From assembly GCA_964392615.1 (NCBI GenBank), contig CAYMRB010000125.1, forward strand, positions 1-22,202: 22,202 nt of DNA, written 5' to 3'. The notes under the pieces were generated by a model. It was given only the letters and a program-made list of their open reading frames with translations, had not been told where the DNA came from and did not search any database. Shown piece by piece: positions 8,367 through 16,473 of this stretch (its first letter is position 1; each line of letters opens with the position of its first letter). Made by a program: the position numbers and the translations under genes. This DNA is from CAYMRB01 sp964392615. Lineage in GTDB: Bacteria > Planctomycetota > UBA8108.

Positions 8367-8648
8367 ATGCAGATCCACGTCCAGTACTCCGCGCAGATCA
8401 AGAAGCTCGCCGGCTGTGGCAACGAGGCGATCGAGGTCGAGGACGGAACGTCGGCACAGGCGGCGATCAAGCGTCTCGCCAGCGAGCACGGCGACGCGTT
8501 GTCGCGATACCTGCTCGACGCTGATGGCTGCCTGCAGCGAACCGTGCTCGCCTTCGTCAACGACACCCAGGTGCGGTGGGACGAGGAGCGGGAGCTTCGC
8601 GACGGCGATCAGCTGGTGTTCATGGCCGCGATCGCCGGAGGTCTCTGA
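8367..8648 (+). CDS. moaD: MoaD/ThiS-family ubiquitin-like sulfur carrier ending in Gly-Gly-Leu
   Basis: A 93-residue beta-grasp sulfur carrier. In molybdopterin synthesis, MoaD is adenylated by MoeB, receives sulfur as a C-terminal thiocarboxylate and passes it to the pterin. The sequence starts with the typical first strand MQIHVQYSAQIKKLAG, contains AFVNDTQV and ends DGDQLVFMAAIAGGL, matching the MoaD pattern in which the final strand leads to Gly-Gly. Here one Leu follows the Gly-Gly (residues 91-92), so the chain would need trimming or would not be charged in the standard way. The ATG at 8367 fits the family start; ATGs at 8322 and 8337 would add 10-15 basic residues. An AGAGG lies about 12 bp upstream. 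It is followed 54 bp on by a ThiF/MoeB-like gene. ThiS-like or other sulfur-transfer roles remain possible. Confidence 0.85.
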   Translation: MQIHVQYSAQIKKLAGCGNEAIEVEDGTSAQAAIKRLASEHGDALSRYLLDADGCLQRTVLAFVNDTQVRWDEERELRDGDQLVFMAAIAGGL

Positions 8649-8674
8649 GATTCTGGGATTTCGAGATTCTGGGA
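8647..8674 (+). repeat. Two-copy direct repeat between carrier and E1-like genes
   Basis: The 12-mer GAGATTCTGGGA occurs at 8647-8658 and again at 8663-8674, a 16-bp period, starting inside the TGA stop of the carrier gene. It ends before the GAGGGAGGG Shine-Dalgarno sequence of the next gene. No function is evident. Confidence 0.7.
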
Positions 8675-8702
8675 ATCGGCTGGTGACTCGAGGGAGGGTC
8701 GA

Positions 8703-9422
8703 GTGAACGAGCGACAACCGCTGACCGACAGCGAACGAGCGGTCTACGAGTGGCAGATGTGGGTGCCGGATTTCGGGGAGGAAGGGCAGGAGAAGCTCAA
8801 GGCTTCTTCGGTGCTCGTGTCGCGCTGTGGCGGTCTGGGCGGCGTCGTCGCCTACGAGCTGGCCGCGGCCGGTATCGGTCGACTGGTGATCGCGCACGCC
8901 GGTGACGTCAAGCCGAGCGATCTCAATCGCCAGCTTCTGATGACGCACGACGGGCTCGGCGAGTCGCGCGTCGAGTCGGCCGCGCGACGGCTTGGTGAAC
9001 TCAACCCGCGCCTCGAGGTCGAGGCCGTGCCGGAGAACGTCGACGAGGACAACGCCGCGCGGCTCGTCGGCAGCGTCGACCTCGTCGTCGACTGCGCGCC
9101 GCTCTTCGAGGAGCGCTTCCTGATGAACCGCGAGGCCGAGCGTCAGGGGAAGCCGCTCGTCGAGTGCGCGATGTACGAGCTCGAAGCGCAAATCACGACG
9201 TTCCTGCCCGGTCAGTCGCAGTATCTTCACGGGCTCTTTCCCGAGAAGCCCCCAGCGTGGAAGCGGCGGTTTCCGGTTTTCGGCGCCGTGTCCGGAACGG
9301 TAGGCTGCATGGGCGCGATGGAGGCGATCAAGGTCCTCGCCGGATTCGGTGAGCCGTTGGCCGGCGAGATGCTGGTTTTCGATCTGCGGGACATGACGTT
9401 CCGCAAGATGGCGCTGAGGTGA
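8703..9422 (+). CDS. moeB: Divergent ThiF/MoeB-family E1-like adenylyltransferase
   Basis: A 239-residue cytoplasmic protein of the E1/ThiF/MoeB fold, expected to adenylate the C-terminal glycine of a sulfur carrier such as the upstream MoaD-like protein. Visible are the nucleotide loop SRCGGLGG (40-47), the arginine-finger segment LNRQ (74-77), the D130 region VDCAPLFEER and the C-terminal GTVGCMGAMEAIKVL followed by LVFDLRDMTFRKM. Departures from MoeB are notable: the usual ATP lysine is an Arg (SRVESA, R89), the DCTDN box reads DCAPL, and the zinc-ligand CxxC pairs are missing (QYLHGLFP where CYRCLFP is usual). There is no rhodanese extension. The GTG at 8703 has a strong GAGGGAGGG just upstream. 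Its stop abuts the next gene, whose ATG is at 9428. Confidence 0.82.
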   Translation: MNERQPLTDSERAVYEWQMWVPDFGEEGQEKLKASSVLVSRCGGLGGVVAYELAAAGIGRLVIAHAGDVKPSDLNRQLLMTHDGLGESRVESAARRLGELNPRLEVEAVPENVDEDNAARLVGSVDLVVDCAPLFEERFLMNREAERQGKPLVECAMYELEAQITTFLPGQSQYLHGLFPEKPPAWKRRFPVFGAVSGTVGCMGAMEAIKVLAGFGEPLAGEMLVFDLRDMTFRKMALR

Positions 9423-9427
9423 GTGCG

Positions 9428-10786
9428 ATGAGCCCGGAGACGAATCGACGGACGTTCTTGCGCCGTTCGTCGCGGACGGTATTCGTGATGTCGAGCGGTG
9501 CCGCTGCGTTCGCGGCGCGGCGGCCAGTGCGGGCCGGGTCTCCGAACGAGAGAGTGCGGATCGCCGGCGTCGGCGTCGGTGGCCGGGGCAGCTCTCTCGT
9601 GCGTGGATTCGTCGAGCGCGGCGATTGCGAGATCACGCACATCTGCGACCTCGATCCGCGTCGCGGGCACCACCTCGTCGAGCAGTGTGCGCAGAAGCAG
9701 GAGCGCAAGCCCGACCGCGTCCTCGAGTACCGGCGCGTCCTCGACGACAAGGCGGTCGATGCGATCATCAACGCGACGCCGGATCACTGGCATGGTCCGC
9801 TGACGATCTACGCATGCCAGGCGGGCAAGGACGTGTACGTCGAGAAGCCGCCGTCCCACTGCGTGTGGGAGGGGCGCAAGATGGTCGAGGCGGCACGTCG
9901 CTACGGTCGTGTCGTGCAGGTCGGAACGCAGAATCGCAGCGCGCCGTACAATCACGCGGCGCTCGAGTATATCCGCGCAGGCGGGCTCGGCGAGATCAAG
10001 CTCTGCAAGGTCTTCAACCTGAAGAACGGTGGTCCGTATCGCGCGCCGAAGGGCGGCGAGAAGCCCGCGGGCCTCGACTATGACACGTGGCTCGGGCCGG
10101 CGCCATCGCGGCCGTACAGCCCGGCGCACTTCCACGGGAACTGGCACCAGTACTGGGCGTACTCGGGCGGCGACATGGCCGACGACGGCGTCCATCAGCT
10201 CGACATCGCCCGCTGGCTCACCGGCAAGACGCTGCCGAGTGCGGTGCATGCGTCCGGCGGTCGGCTTCTGCACGACGACGACAGCGAGGTGCCGGACACA
10301 CAGGTCTGCACGTTCGACTTCGACGACATGATCATGACGTTCGAGCTCACGCACTGGGCTCCGTACATGGCGAAGACGAACGGGCAGATTCGCACCGGGC
10401 ATCAGTTCCCGCACTGGCCGCAGAACGCGACGCGCATCGAGCTCTACGGCAGCCGTCGCATGATGATCGTCGGGCGCCACGGCGGCGGCTGGCAGGTCTG
10501 GGAGGGCGGCGGCAAGGTCGTCGAGGAGCGCGCCGGCATGTTCCCGGACGTGCCGCACAAGCAGAACTTCGTCGACTGTGTGCGCAGCCGCAAGCGCCCG
10601 ACCGCGGACATCGAGGAGGGCCATCGCAGCGCGGTGCTCGTCCACCTCGGCAACATCGCGGTGCGCGTCGGCAGCCGCACGCTGCGGTTCGACGCGGTGA
10701 AGGAGCGGTTCGTCGGCGACGATGACGCGAACCGGCTCATCCAGCGCGACTACCGCGAGCCGTTCACGATTCCGGACGTCGTCTGA
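9428..10786 (+). CDS. Tat-exported Gfo/Idh/MocA-family NAD(P)-dependent oxidoreductase
   Basis: A 452-residue oxidoreductase that should act on a sugar, inositol or related polyol using a bound nicotinamide cofactor. A twin-arginine signal (NRRTFLRRSS, Arg7-Arg8) followed by VFVMSSGAAAFAARR predicts export as a folded, cofactor-loaded protein, as is common in Planctomycetota. The Rossmann loop is GVGVGGRGSS, the cofactor/catalytic EKP motif lies at 139-141 (VYVEKPPSH), and the substrate-pocket motif GGDMADDGVHQLD is near 247-259. The C-terminal part includes KQNFVDCVRSRKRP, typical of the family. The ATG at 9428 is preferred because GAGGTGA sits 6 bp before it; an in-frame GTG at 9419 overlaps the previous stop. 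The substrate is unknown. It is the first gene of the rightward carbohydrate cluster. Confidence 0.92.
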   Translation: MSPETNRRTFLRRSSRTVFVMSSGAAAFAARRPVRAGSPNERVRIAGVGVGGRGSSLVRGFVERGDCEITHICDLDPRRGHHLVEQCAQKQERKPDRVLEYRRVLDDKAVDAIINATPDHWHGPLTIYACQAGKDVYVEKPPSHCVWEGRKMVEAARRYGRVVQVGTQNRSAPYNHAALEYIRAGGLGEIKLCKVFNLKNGGPYRAPKGGEKPAGLDYDTWLGPAPSRPYSPAHFHGNWHQYWAYSGGDMADDGVHQLDIARWLTGKTLPSAVHASGGRLLHDDDSEVPDTQVCTFDFDDMIMTFELTHWAPYMAKTNGQIRTGHQFPHWPQNATRIELYGSRRMMIVGRHGGGWQVWEGGGKVVEERAGMFPDVPHKQNFVDCVRSRKRPTADIEEGHRSAVLVHLGNIAVRVGSRTLRFDAVKERFVGDDDANRLIQRDYREPFTIPDVV

Positions 10787-10807
10787 TAGCGGAGAGAGGT
10801 GCTCGAG

Positions 10808-12211
10808 ATGTCCCCGAAGCCCACCGACGTCCGACCGATCGGCACGACGTTGCGTCTGCTGCCGGTCCGCACGCGCGTGCCGCTGAAGTTCGGCCCGGAG
10901 ACGCTCGAGTTCGTCACCTGCGCGCGCGTCGAGCTGCGCGTCGAGAACGCCGCCGGTCAGCATGCGTCGGGGCTCGGCGAGACGCCGCTCAGCGTGCAGT
11001 GGGTGTGGCCGAGCGACCTGTCGTACGATGAGCGCCACGACGCGCTGTGCGAGTTCTCGCGGATCCTGGCCCGCGCGTGGGCCGAGTTCGACGTGTCGGG
11101 CCATCCGATCGAGGTCGGCCACGCGTTTCAGAAGGACCGCCTCGCGCCGCTGCTCGACGAGTTCAACACCGCGCGCGGCGACGCGGAACCGATGCCGTGG
11201 CTCGCGGCGCTCGTGTGTTGCTCGGCGTTCGACATCGCGCTGCACGACGCGTTCGGCGTCCTCGCGGAAGTCCCGGTCTGGGAGACGTACGACGCGCGGT
11301 TCATGAACCGCGACCTGTCGGCGTACCTCGAGCCGGCGGCGGGCTCGGATGTCGACTTCGCAGGGCGCTATCCGGCGGACTTCATCGTGCAGCCGCGGCC
11401 GGACGTCATTCCGGCTTGGCATCTGGTCGGCGGCAAGGACCTGCTCGACGCATCGGAGCTCGACGGCAGCGAACCCGACGACGGCTACCCCGTGCTGCTA
11501 CCCGACTGGATCGAGCGCGACGGTTTGCAGTGCCTGAAGGTCAAGCTCCGCGGCGACGACGCGGCGTGGGACTACGACCGCCTCGTGCGCGTCGGCCAGA
11601 TCGCCATCGCGGGCGGCGCGTCGTGGCTGACGACCGACTTCAATTGCACCGTGCACGACCCGGCGTACGTCAACGACATCCTCGATCGGCTCGTCGTCGA
11701 GCACCCGCGGATCTACGGCATGATCCTGTACGTCGAGCAGCCGTTTCCGTACGACCTCGAGACGTACCGCATCGACGTGCACTCCGTCTCGGCGCGCAAG
11801 CCGCTGTTCATGGACGAGAGCGCCCACGATTGGGAGCTCGTCAAGCTCGGTCGGGAGCTCGGCTGGACCGGCGTCGCGTTGAAGACGTGCAAGACGCAGA
11901 CCGGGGCGCTGCTGAGTCTCGCGTGGGCCAAGGCGCAGGGCATGACGTTGATGGTGCAGGATCTGACCAATCCGATGCTCGCACAGGTGCCGCACGTGCT
12001 CCTGGGGGCGCACGCGGGCACGATCATGGGCGTCGAGACGAACAGCATGCAGTTCTACCCCGAGGCCTCGGCGCCGGAGGCGGTGGTGCACCCCGGCATC
12101 TACCGGCGACGCGGTGGCGAGGTCGATCTCTCGACGATCCGCGGGTCGGGCTTCGGGTACCGAGCGGGCGAGATCGGGCGCGAGCTGCCGGCGGTCGACG
12201 TCGAGTTCTGA
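10808..12211 (+). CDS. Enolase-superfamily (mandelate racemase/muconate lactonizing type) enzyme
   Basis: A 467-residue enzyme of the enolase superfamily, which abstracts the alpha-proton of a carboxylate and stabilises the enediolate with Mg2+; sugar-acid dehydratases and racemases are common members. Visible catalytic features are the KxK base pair (LKVKLRG, K244/K246), metal ligands D277 (TTDFN), E310 (YVEQPF) and D336 or E337 (FMDESAH), and a lysine pair on the opposite side (LKTCKTQTGA, 359/362). It is longer than the usual 350-400 aa, with extra sequence around residues 160-235 before the barrel lysines. The ATG at 10808 is 8 bp after GGAGAGAGG; an in-frame GTG at 10799 would overlap that site. 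It follows the oxidoreductase by 21 bp, which suggests a shared sugar or sugar-acid pathway. Confidence 0.87.
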   Translation: MSPKPTDVRPIGTTLRLLPVRTRVPLKFGPETLEFVTCARVELRVENAAGQHASGLGETPLSVQWVWPSDLSYDERHDALCEFSRILARAWAEFDVSGHPIEVGHAFQKDRLAPLLDEFNTARGDAEPMPWLAALVCCSAFDIALHDAFGVLAEVPVWETYDARFMNRDLSAYLEPAAGSDVDFAGRYPADFIVQPRPDVIPAWHLVGGKDLLDASELDGSEPDDGYPVLLPDWIERDGLQCLKVKLRGDDAAWDYDRLVRVGQIAIAGGASWLTTDFNCTVHDPAYVNDILDRLVVEHPRIYGMILYVEQPFPYDLETYRIDVHSVSARKPLFMDESAHDWELVKLGRELGWTGVALKTCKTQTGALLSLAWAKAQGMTLMVQDLTNPMLAQVPHVLLGAHAGTIMGVETNSMQFYPEASAPEAVVHPGIYRRRGGEVDLSTIRGSGFGYRAGEIGRELPAVDVEF

Positions 12212-12225
12212 GAACCTCTCGTTTG

Positions 12226-12234
12226 TGGTATCTT
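12226..12234 (+). promoter_or_regulatory. Candidate extended -10 promoter for the Skp-like lipoprotein gene
   Basis: TGGTATCTT matches the extended -10 pattern TGnTATAAT at TG and four of six hexamer positions, about 45 bp ahead of the start codon. No strong -35 is seen. The same TGGTA opening recurs before the rhodanese gene. Confidence 0.35.
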
Positions 12235-12284
12235 CGGCGCGGCTCGTCTCGAGCTTCGTCAACAGCCCGTCGGGAGGACTCTTC

Positions 12285-12959
12285 ATGACGCTTCGACCGT
12301 CCGTCTGCAGGATTTCGCTGCTTCTCGTCTGCACCGTCGCGTCGGCGTTCGCCGCCGGGTGTCAAGGGCCGCTCGAGCGTCGCAGCGGGACATCCTCGCT
12401 GCGCGTCGCCGTCGTCGATCTCAACAAGGTGTTCGAGGAGTCGCTCCGCCGGCGGGGGCAGGAGGACGTCCTCAACGACCTGATTTCGAAGGAGAAGCCT
12501 CGGATCGGAGCGCTGCGCGACCGCGTTCTCGAGCTGAAGAAGCAGTTCGACGCGATCGACAAGAACGATCCCGAGCGGGCCGATCTCGAACAGAAGCTCC
12601 GCGATGCCGCCGACGAGCACCGCAAGGAGCTCAAGGAGAGCGAGCGGCGGGTTTCCCGCCTCATGGGCGAGGCCATCCAATCGTTCCGGGCCGAGGCGCG
12701 CCGCGAGATCAACGCGCTCGGCGCGGCTGGCTACTACGACCTCATCCTTGAGCGGAGCATCGAGTTGGAGGGCGCCAGGCCGGCCGGCGTCCCGTCGTTC
12801 AAGTGGGAGGTCGTCCACTTCGTCCGGCCGTCGCTCGACCTCACCGGCGAGGTGGTGCAGCGCCTGAATCGGCGCTATCTGGAGGAGCAGAAGGAGGCGG
12901 AACGAGGCGCATCGGCGCCGAAAACGGCGCCGTCCGCGGGCGACGCAGCGCAACCTTGA
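12285..12959 (+). CDS. Skp/OmpH-like coiled-coil lipoprotein
   Basis: A 224-residue protein resembling periplasmic chaperone Skp (OmpH), which holds unfolded outer-membrane proteins. The N-terminus is a signal sequence ending in AFAAGC, so Cys26 is the probable lipidation site. The family body starts with LRVAVVDLNKVFEES (39-53), continues as a charged coiled coil (about 50-140) and closes with LDLTGEVVQRLNRRYLEE (about 184-201), the usual Skp end. An Ala/Pro-rich tail follows. Classical Skp is soluble rather than lipidated and lies near bamA and lpxD; here it sits inside a carbohydrate cluster. CGGGAGGA lies about 7 bp before the ATG. It has its own candidate promoter and is probably not functionally tied to the flanking enzymes. 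Confidence 0.8.
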   Translation: MTLRPSVCRISLLLVCTVASAFAAGCQGPLERRSGTSSLRVAVVDLNKVFEESLRRRGQEDVLNDLISKEKPRIGALRDRVLELKKQFDAIDKNDPERADLEQKLRDAADEHRKELKESERRVSRLMGEAIQSFRAEARREINALGAAGYYDLILERSIELEGARPAGVPSFKWEVVHFVRPSLDLTGEVVQRLNRRYLEEQKEAERGASAPKTAPSAGDAAQP

Positions 12960-12984
12960 CGCCCCCCGGCCCTTTCTCCAGAAT
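12956..12984 (+). promoter_or_regulatory. Candidate sigma70-type promoter for the dehydrogenase-aldolase-PHP-reductase run
   Basis: TTGACG at 12956-12961 (5 of 6 to consensus) and CAGAAT at 12979-12984 (4 of 6) are separated by exactly 17 bp. The -35 overlaps the TGA stop of the lipoprotein gene. This would give a leader of about 130 nt ahead of the ATG at 13120. Confidence 0.4.
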
Positions 12985-13119
12985 AGGCGATTCCGTTTTC
13001 TGTCTTCGAGCACCCCGAACGCGTCCGCGACGACGCCCGTACCGACAGCCTCAGCGCCCCTGACCAGGCTTCGAGGCGGCGGCGCCCGGCGCATCTCGAC
13101 ACGGAGGAATCCCGTTCAC

Positions 13120-14403
13120 ATGGCACCGCCGGCGGAATCCGCGACCCCGAAGGTCGATCGCTACAAGGCGCTCGGCTACGAGCTTCCGACACGCACCCTG
13201 GTTTGGCAGCTGACAGGAAAGGGGCTCGAGAACTTCCATCTCGAGGAGATCGATCTGCCGCCGATCGGACCGCGCGATATCCGCTTCCGGTCCGACTCGA
13301 ACGGTATCTGCTTCTCCGACGTCAAGGTCGTCGTCGCCGGCCAGGACCACCCGCGTCTCGCCGATTACGATATGGCCAAGGACAAGGTCGTGCCGGGCCA
13401 CGAGATCTCGATCACGATCGTCGAGGTCGGCGACGAGGCGAAGGGCCGCTTCAAGATCGGCGAGCGCTACATCGTCCAGGCCGACATGCTCGAGTTCGAC
13501 ACCGCCGTCGGCTACGCGATCTGGGGCGGCATGATCCAGTACGGCGTGTTCGATGAGCGCGTTCAGAACTACCTGATCAAGATCGAGGACGACATCGCCT
13601 ACTCGCAGGCGTCCCTCGTCGAGCCGTGGGCGTGTATCGAGGCCTCGTACGAGCGCGCCGACCTGCAGACGGGTGACCGCGTCGCGTGGGTGCTCGGCGG
13701 CGGCGGGCCGATGGGCCAGATGCACCTGATCCGGACGATCACGCTGAAGGAGCACGGCAAGCTGCCGACGCTCGAGGCGATCGTCGTCTCGGACGTGAGC
13801 GAGGAGCGGCTCGCGGCGGTCGAAGCTCGTTACGGTGAGCGCACGAACGCGGCCGGTGCGCGCCTCGTCTGCCTCGATCCGCGCGCTGCGGACTTTGGCG
13901 AGCGGATGGAGGAGCTCGCGCCGGGCGGCGTCGACTACGTGATCGCCTGCGCGCAGATTCCGGCCGTCGTCAACGACTCGCGGCGCTACCTGAAGCGCTA
14001 CGGCGTGCTGAACCTGTTCGCCGGTCTCAAGCGCGGCGAGGGCGAGCTCAACCTCGGCGACATCCACTACGACCAGCACACGATCACCGGCAACTCCGGC
14101 AGCCGGCTCCAGGATATGGAGAAAGTGCTCCGCAAGACGGAGCAGGACGAGATGGACACGAACGACTCGGCCGGTGCGGTCGTCGGCATGAAGGCGTGCA
14201 ACGAGGGGATCCGTGCCGTCCAGGAGGGCACGATCACCAACAAGACGGTCCTCTACCCGCAGCTGCCGAATCTGCCCCTGACTCGCATCGAGGAGCTGCC
14301 GTCGATCGTCCGCTTCTCTCCTGCGGTCGAGGCCGAGGTCCGCAAGGGCTACTGGTCGCGTGCGGCGGAGAACGAGATGCTCGAGCAGATGCTCGAGATC
14401 TGA
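13120..14403 (+). CDS. Zinc-type medium-chain alcohol/polyol dehydrogenase
   Basis: A 427-residue MDR-superfamily dehydrogenase that should oxidise a sugar alcohol or hydroxy-sugar with NAD(P). Catalytic zinc ligands are visible: C64 in GICFSD, the GHE motif at 93-95 (VVPGHE) and E169 in LVEPWACIEAS. The Rossmann loop is GGGGPMG (193-199). The four-cysteine structural zinc lobe of classical alcohol dehydrogenases is absent. The protein is longer than the usual 340-360 aa and resembles the sorbose-1-phosphate reductase-like branch, although I cannot fix the substrate. Start: ATG at 13120 with GGAGG 12 bp upstream. It is followed after 62 bp by the aldolase/SDR fusion, which fits oxidation of a polyol or sugar before cleavage. 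Confidence 0.87.
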   Translation: MAPPAESATPKVDRYKALGYELPTRTLVWQLTGKGLENFHLEEIDLPPIGPRDIRFRSDSNGICFSDVKVVVAGQDHPRLADYDMAKDKVVPGHEISITIVEVGDEAKGRFKIGERYIVQADMLEFDTAVGYAIWGGMIQYGVFDERVQNYLIKIEDDIAYSQASLVEPWACIEASYERADLQTGDRVAWVLGGGGPMGQMHLIRTITLKEHGKLPTLEAIVVSDVSEERLAAVEARYGERTNAAGARLVCLDPRAADFGERMEELAPGGVDYVIACAQIPAVVNDSRRYLKRYGVLNLFAGLKRGEGELNLGDIHYDQHTITGNSGSRLQDMEKVLRKTEQDEMDTNDSAGAVVGMKACNEGIRAVQEGTITNKTVLYPQLPNLPLTRIEELPSIVRFSPAVEAEVRKGYWSRAAENEMLEQMLEI

Positions 14404-14465
14404 TTGCACGACGGGAGCACGAACTACGCGGCCCGCGGACCGTACGAGACGGGCCAGGAGGTGTC

Positions 14466-16454
14466 TTGAGCGTTTCGAAACCAGAGGTCGCGAACCCTCT
14501 CGACGAGCTGATCGAGATCTCGCGCGAGATCGGCCGCGATGCCGATCTCGTGCAGGGTGGCGGCGGCAACACGTCGGTGAAGTCCGACGACGGCAAGTGG
14601 CTCTTCGTCAAGGCTTCGGGTGCGCCACTCGCAGACGTCGATGAGACGCGCGGTTGGACCCGGCTCGATCTCGAGGCGGCGCGCGAGATTCCAGCCGATG
14701 CTCGGCTCGCGCGCATGTCGGTCTCGCGGCGCGAGGCCGCGGTGAGGCAGCGGCTGGCCGAAGCCGTGATCGATGGACCGTCCGGGGCCCGGCCGTCCGT
14801 CGAGTCGAGCCTGCACGCGCTTCTCGGGCGGGTCGTGGTCCATACCCACCCGATCGGCCTCAACGCGCTCCTCTCGAGTGTCGACTCCCGGCGCCGCGCC
14901 CTCGACCTCCTCGCCGGTGTCGCGGGGGAGCCGCTGTACGTGCCGTACGTCGACCCCGGGTACTCCCTCGCGTGCGAGGTCGAGCACCTCGTCGCCGAGT
15001 ACAGCGAGGAGCACGGCAAGCTGCCGACGGTGGTGCTCCTCGAGAATCACGGCCTGTGCGTCAGCTCGCGGTCGGTGCGACGGTGTCTGACGCTGACCCG
15101 CAAGATCACGAAGCTCGGCGCCGAATGGGCCGGCCTCGGCCCGATCAATGTCGACGCGGAACCCGACGAGGCGGCGGGATCGGGCGACGGCAAGCGCCGC
15201 AAGGTCACGGTCGCGGAGCTGCGCGGTGCGATGCTGCGCGGTGGAGCCAGTCCGTGCTGCGTGTGCCGCGATTCGTCGGATATCACGGCCAAGCTGCTGC
15301 GCCGCAAGGACGGCATCGACCTGGCGCGCAAGGGCTCGGTCACGCCGGATCAGGTCCACTACTGCGGTGCGTTTCCGCTCGTGCTCGATGCGGCGCGTCC
15401 GCGGACGTGGGAAGCTTCGGTGGCGCGCTACCGAGAGAAGGCGGGCATCGATCCGAGGGTTCTCATCGTTCCGCGCGAGGGCGTGTTCTACGCGTCGGAG
15501 ACTCTGCCGCAGCTGCGCGTCGTCGGGCAGGTCTACCGCGCCGCCATCGTCGCCATGCTCGTCGGGCGCAAGGCTGGCGGCCCCCGTTTCCTCGAGCGCA
15601 AGCAGGCGCGTTTCCTGGAGAACTGGGAGGTCGAGACGTTCCGCAGCCGGCTGGCGGCATTGGCCGGCAAGCCGCTCGCAGGACGCATCGCGTTGGTGAC
15701 GGGCGGGGCGAGCGGTCTCGGCAAGGGGATCGCCCTCGGCCTCGTCGAGGCCGGCGCGACGGTCTTCGCGTGTGACGTCGACGCGAACGGTCTCGAGGAG
15801 GTGCGCGCCACGCAGCCGGATGGGCGCTACCTGCCGCTCTTCTGCGACGTGACGAGCGAGGAGTCCGTCGCCGGCGCATTCGCCGCTGCCGAGGCGACGA
15901 CCGGAGGCATCGATCACGTCGTCAACGCGGCCGGTATCGCGCCGTCGTTCGACCTCGTCGATTTTCCGCTCGGCGCGTGGCAGAAGACGCTCGACATCAA
16001 CCTCACGGGCTACTTCCTGTGCGCACGCGAGGCCGCCCGCTTGCTCGTGCGGCAGGGTGCGGGCGGCGGCATCGTCAATCTGACAAGCAAGTCCGGGCTC
16101 GACGCGAGCAGGGCCAACTCGGCCTACAACGCGACGAAGGCGGGCGAGATCCACCTGATGCGCGGCTGGGCTCTGGAGCTCGGCGGCGCGGGCATCCGCG
16201 TCAACTGCGTCGCGCCGGGCAACGTGTTCAAGGGCTCGAAGATCTGGAACGACGAGTACATCCGGATCTGCGCCAAGAAGAAGGGGATCGCGCCGGAGGA
16301 AGTGATTCCGCATTACACGTCGATGTCGCCTTTGGGCGAGGAGATCGAGCCGCTCGACATCGCCAACGCGATCGTGTGGCTCCTGTCCGACGCCGCCCGG
16401 CGCGTGACGGGGCAGACGATCGTGGTCGATGGCGGTCAAGTGATGGTCAGGTAG
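14466..16454 (+). CDS. Bifunctional class II aldolase / short-chain dehydrogenase fusion (RhaD-ADH type)
   Basis: A 662-residue fusion of the family annotated as rhamnulose-1-phosphate aldolase/alcohol dehydrogenase (YuxG-like), in which an aldolase splits a ketose phosphate and the dehydrogenase oxidises or reduces the aldehyde product. The aldolase part (about 10-390) shows QGGGGNTSVK (30-39), zinc ligands HTH (126-128) and LLENHG with H195. A central stretch has CCVC (264-267) and VTPDQVHYCG. The SDR part (about 404-662) has TGGASGLG (412-419), NAAG (487-490), catalytic Ser near 541-543 and YxxxK (Y554, K558). The start is the TTG at 14466 with AGGAGGT immediately before it, since no in-frame ATG fits the domain start. 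The true substrate may be another ketose or sugar-acid phosphate. Confidence 0.9.
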   Translation: MSVSKPEVANPLDELIEISREIGRDADLVQGGGGNTSVKSDDGKWLFVKASGAPLADVDETRGWTRLDLEAAREIPADARLARMSVSRREAAVRQRLAEAVIDGPSGARPSVESSLHALLGRVVVHTHPIGLNALLSSVDSRRRALDLLAGVAGEPLYVPYVDPGYSLACEVEHLVAEYSEEHGKLPTVVLLENHGLCVSSRSVRRCLTLTRKITKLGAEWAGLGPINVDAEPDEAAGSGDGKRRKVTVAELRGAMLRGGASPCCVCRDSSDITAKLLRRKDGIDLARKGSVTPDQVHYCGAFPLVLDAARPRTWEASVARYREKAGIDPRVLIVPREGVFYASETLPQLRVVGQVYRAAIVAMLVGRKAGGPRFLERKQARFLENWEVETFRSRLAALAGKPLAGRIALVTGGASGLGKGIALGLVEAGATVFACDVDANGLEEVRATQPDGRYLPLFCDVTSEESVAGAFAAAEATTGGIDHVVNAAGIAPSFDLVDFPLGAWQKTLDINLTGYFLCAREAARLLVRQGAGGGIVNLTSKSGLDASRANSAYNATKAGEIHLMRGWALELGGAGIRVNCVAPGNVFKGSKIWNDEYIRICAKKKGIAPEEVIPHYTSMSPLGEEIEPLDIANAIVWLLSDAARRVTGQTIVVDGGQVMVR

Positions 16455-16473
16455 ACCGGACAGCAGGGAGAGG

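Noticed and set aside
9227..11422. 731-residue open frame on the minus strand
   Set aside because: It is antisense to the Gfo/Idh/MocA and enolase-superfamily genes and has no recognisable motif or start signal.
13051..14409. 452-residue open frame on the minus strand
   Set aside because: It is antisense to the zinc-type dehydrogenase, whose zinc and Rossmann motifs are all in place.
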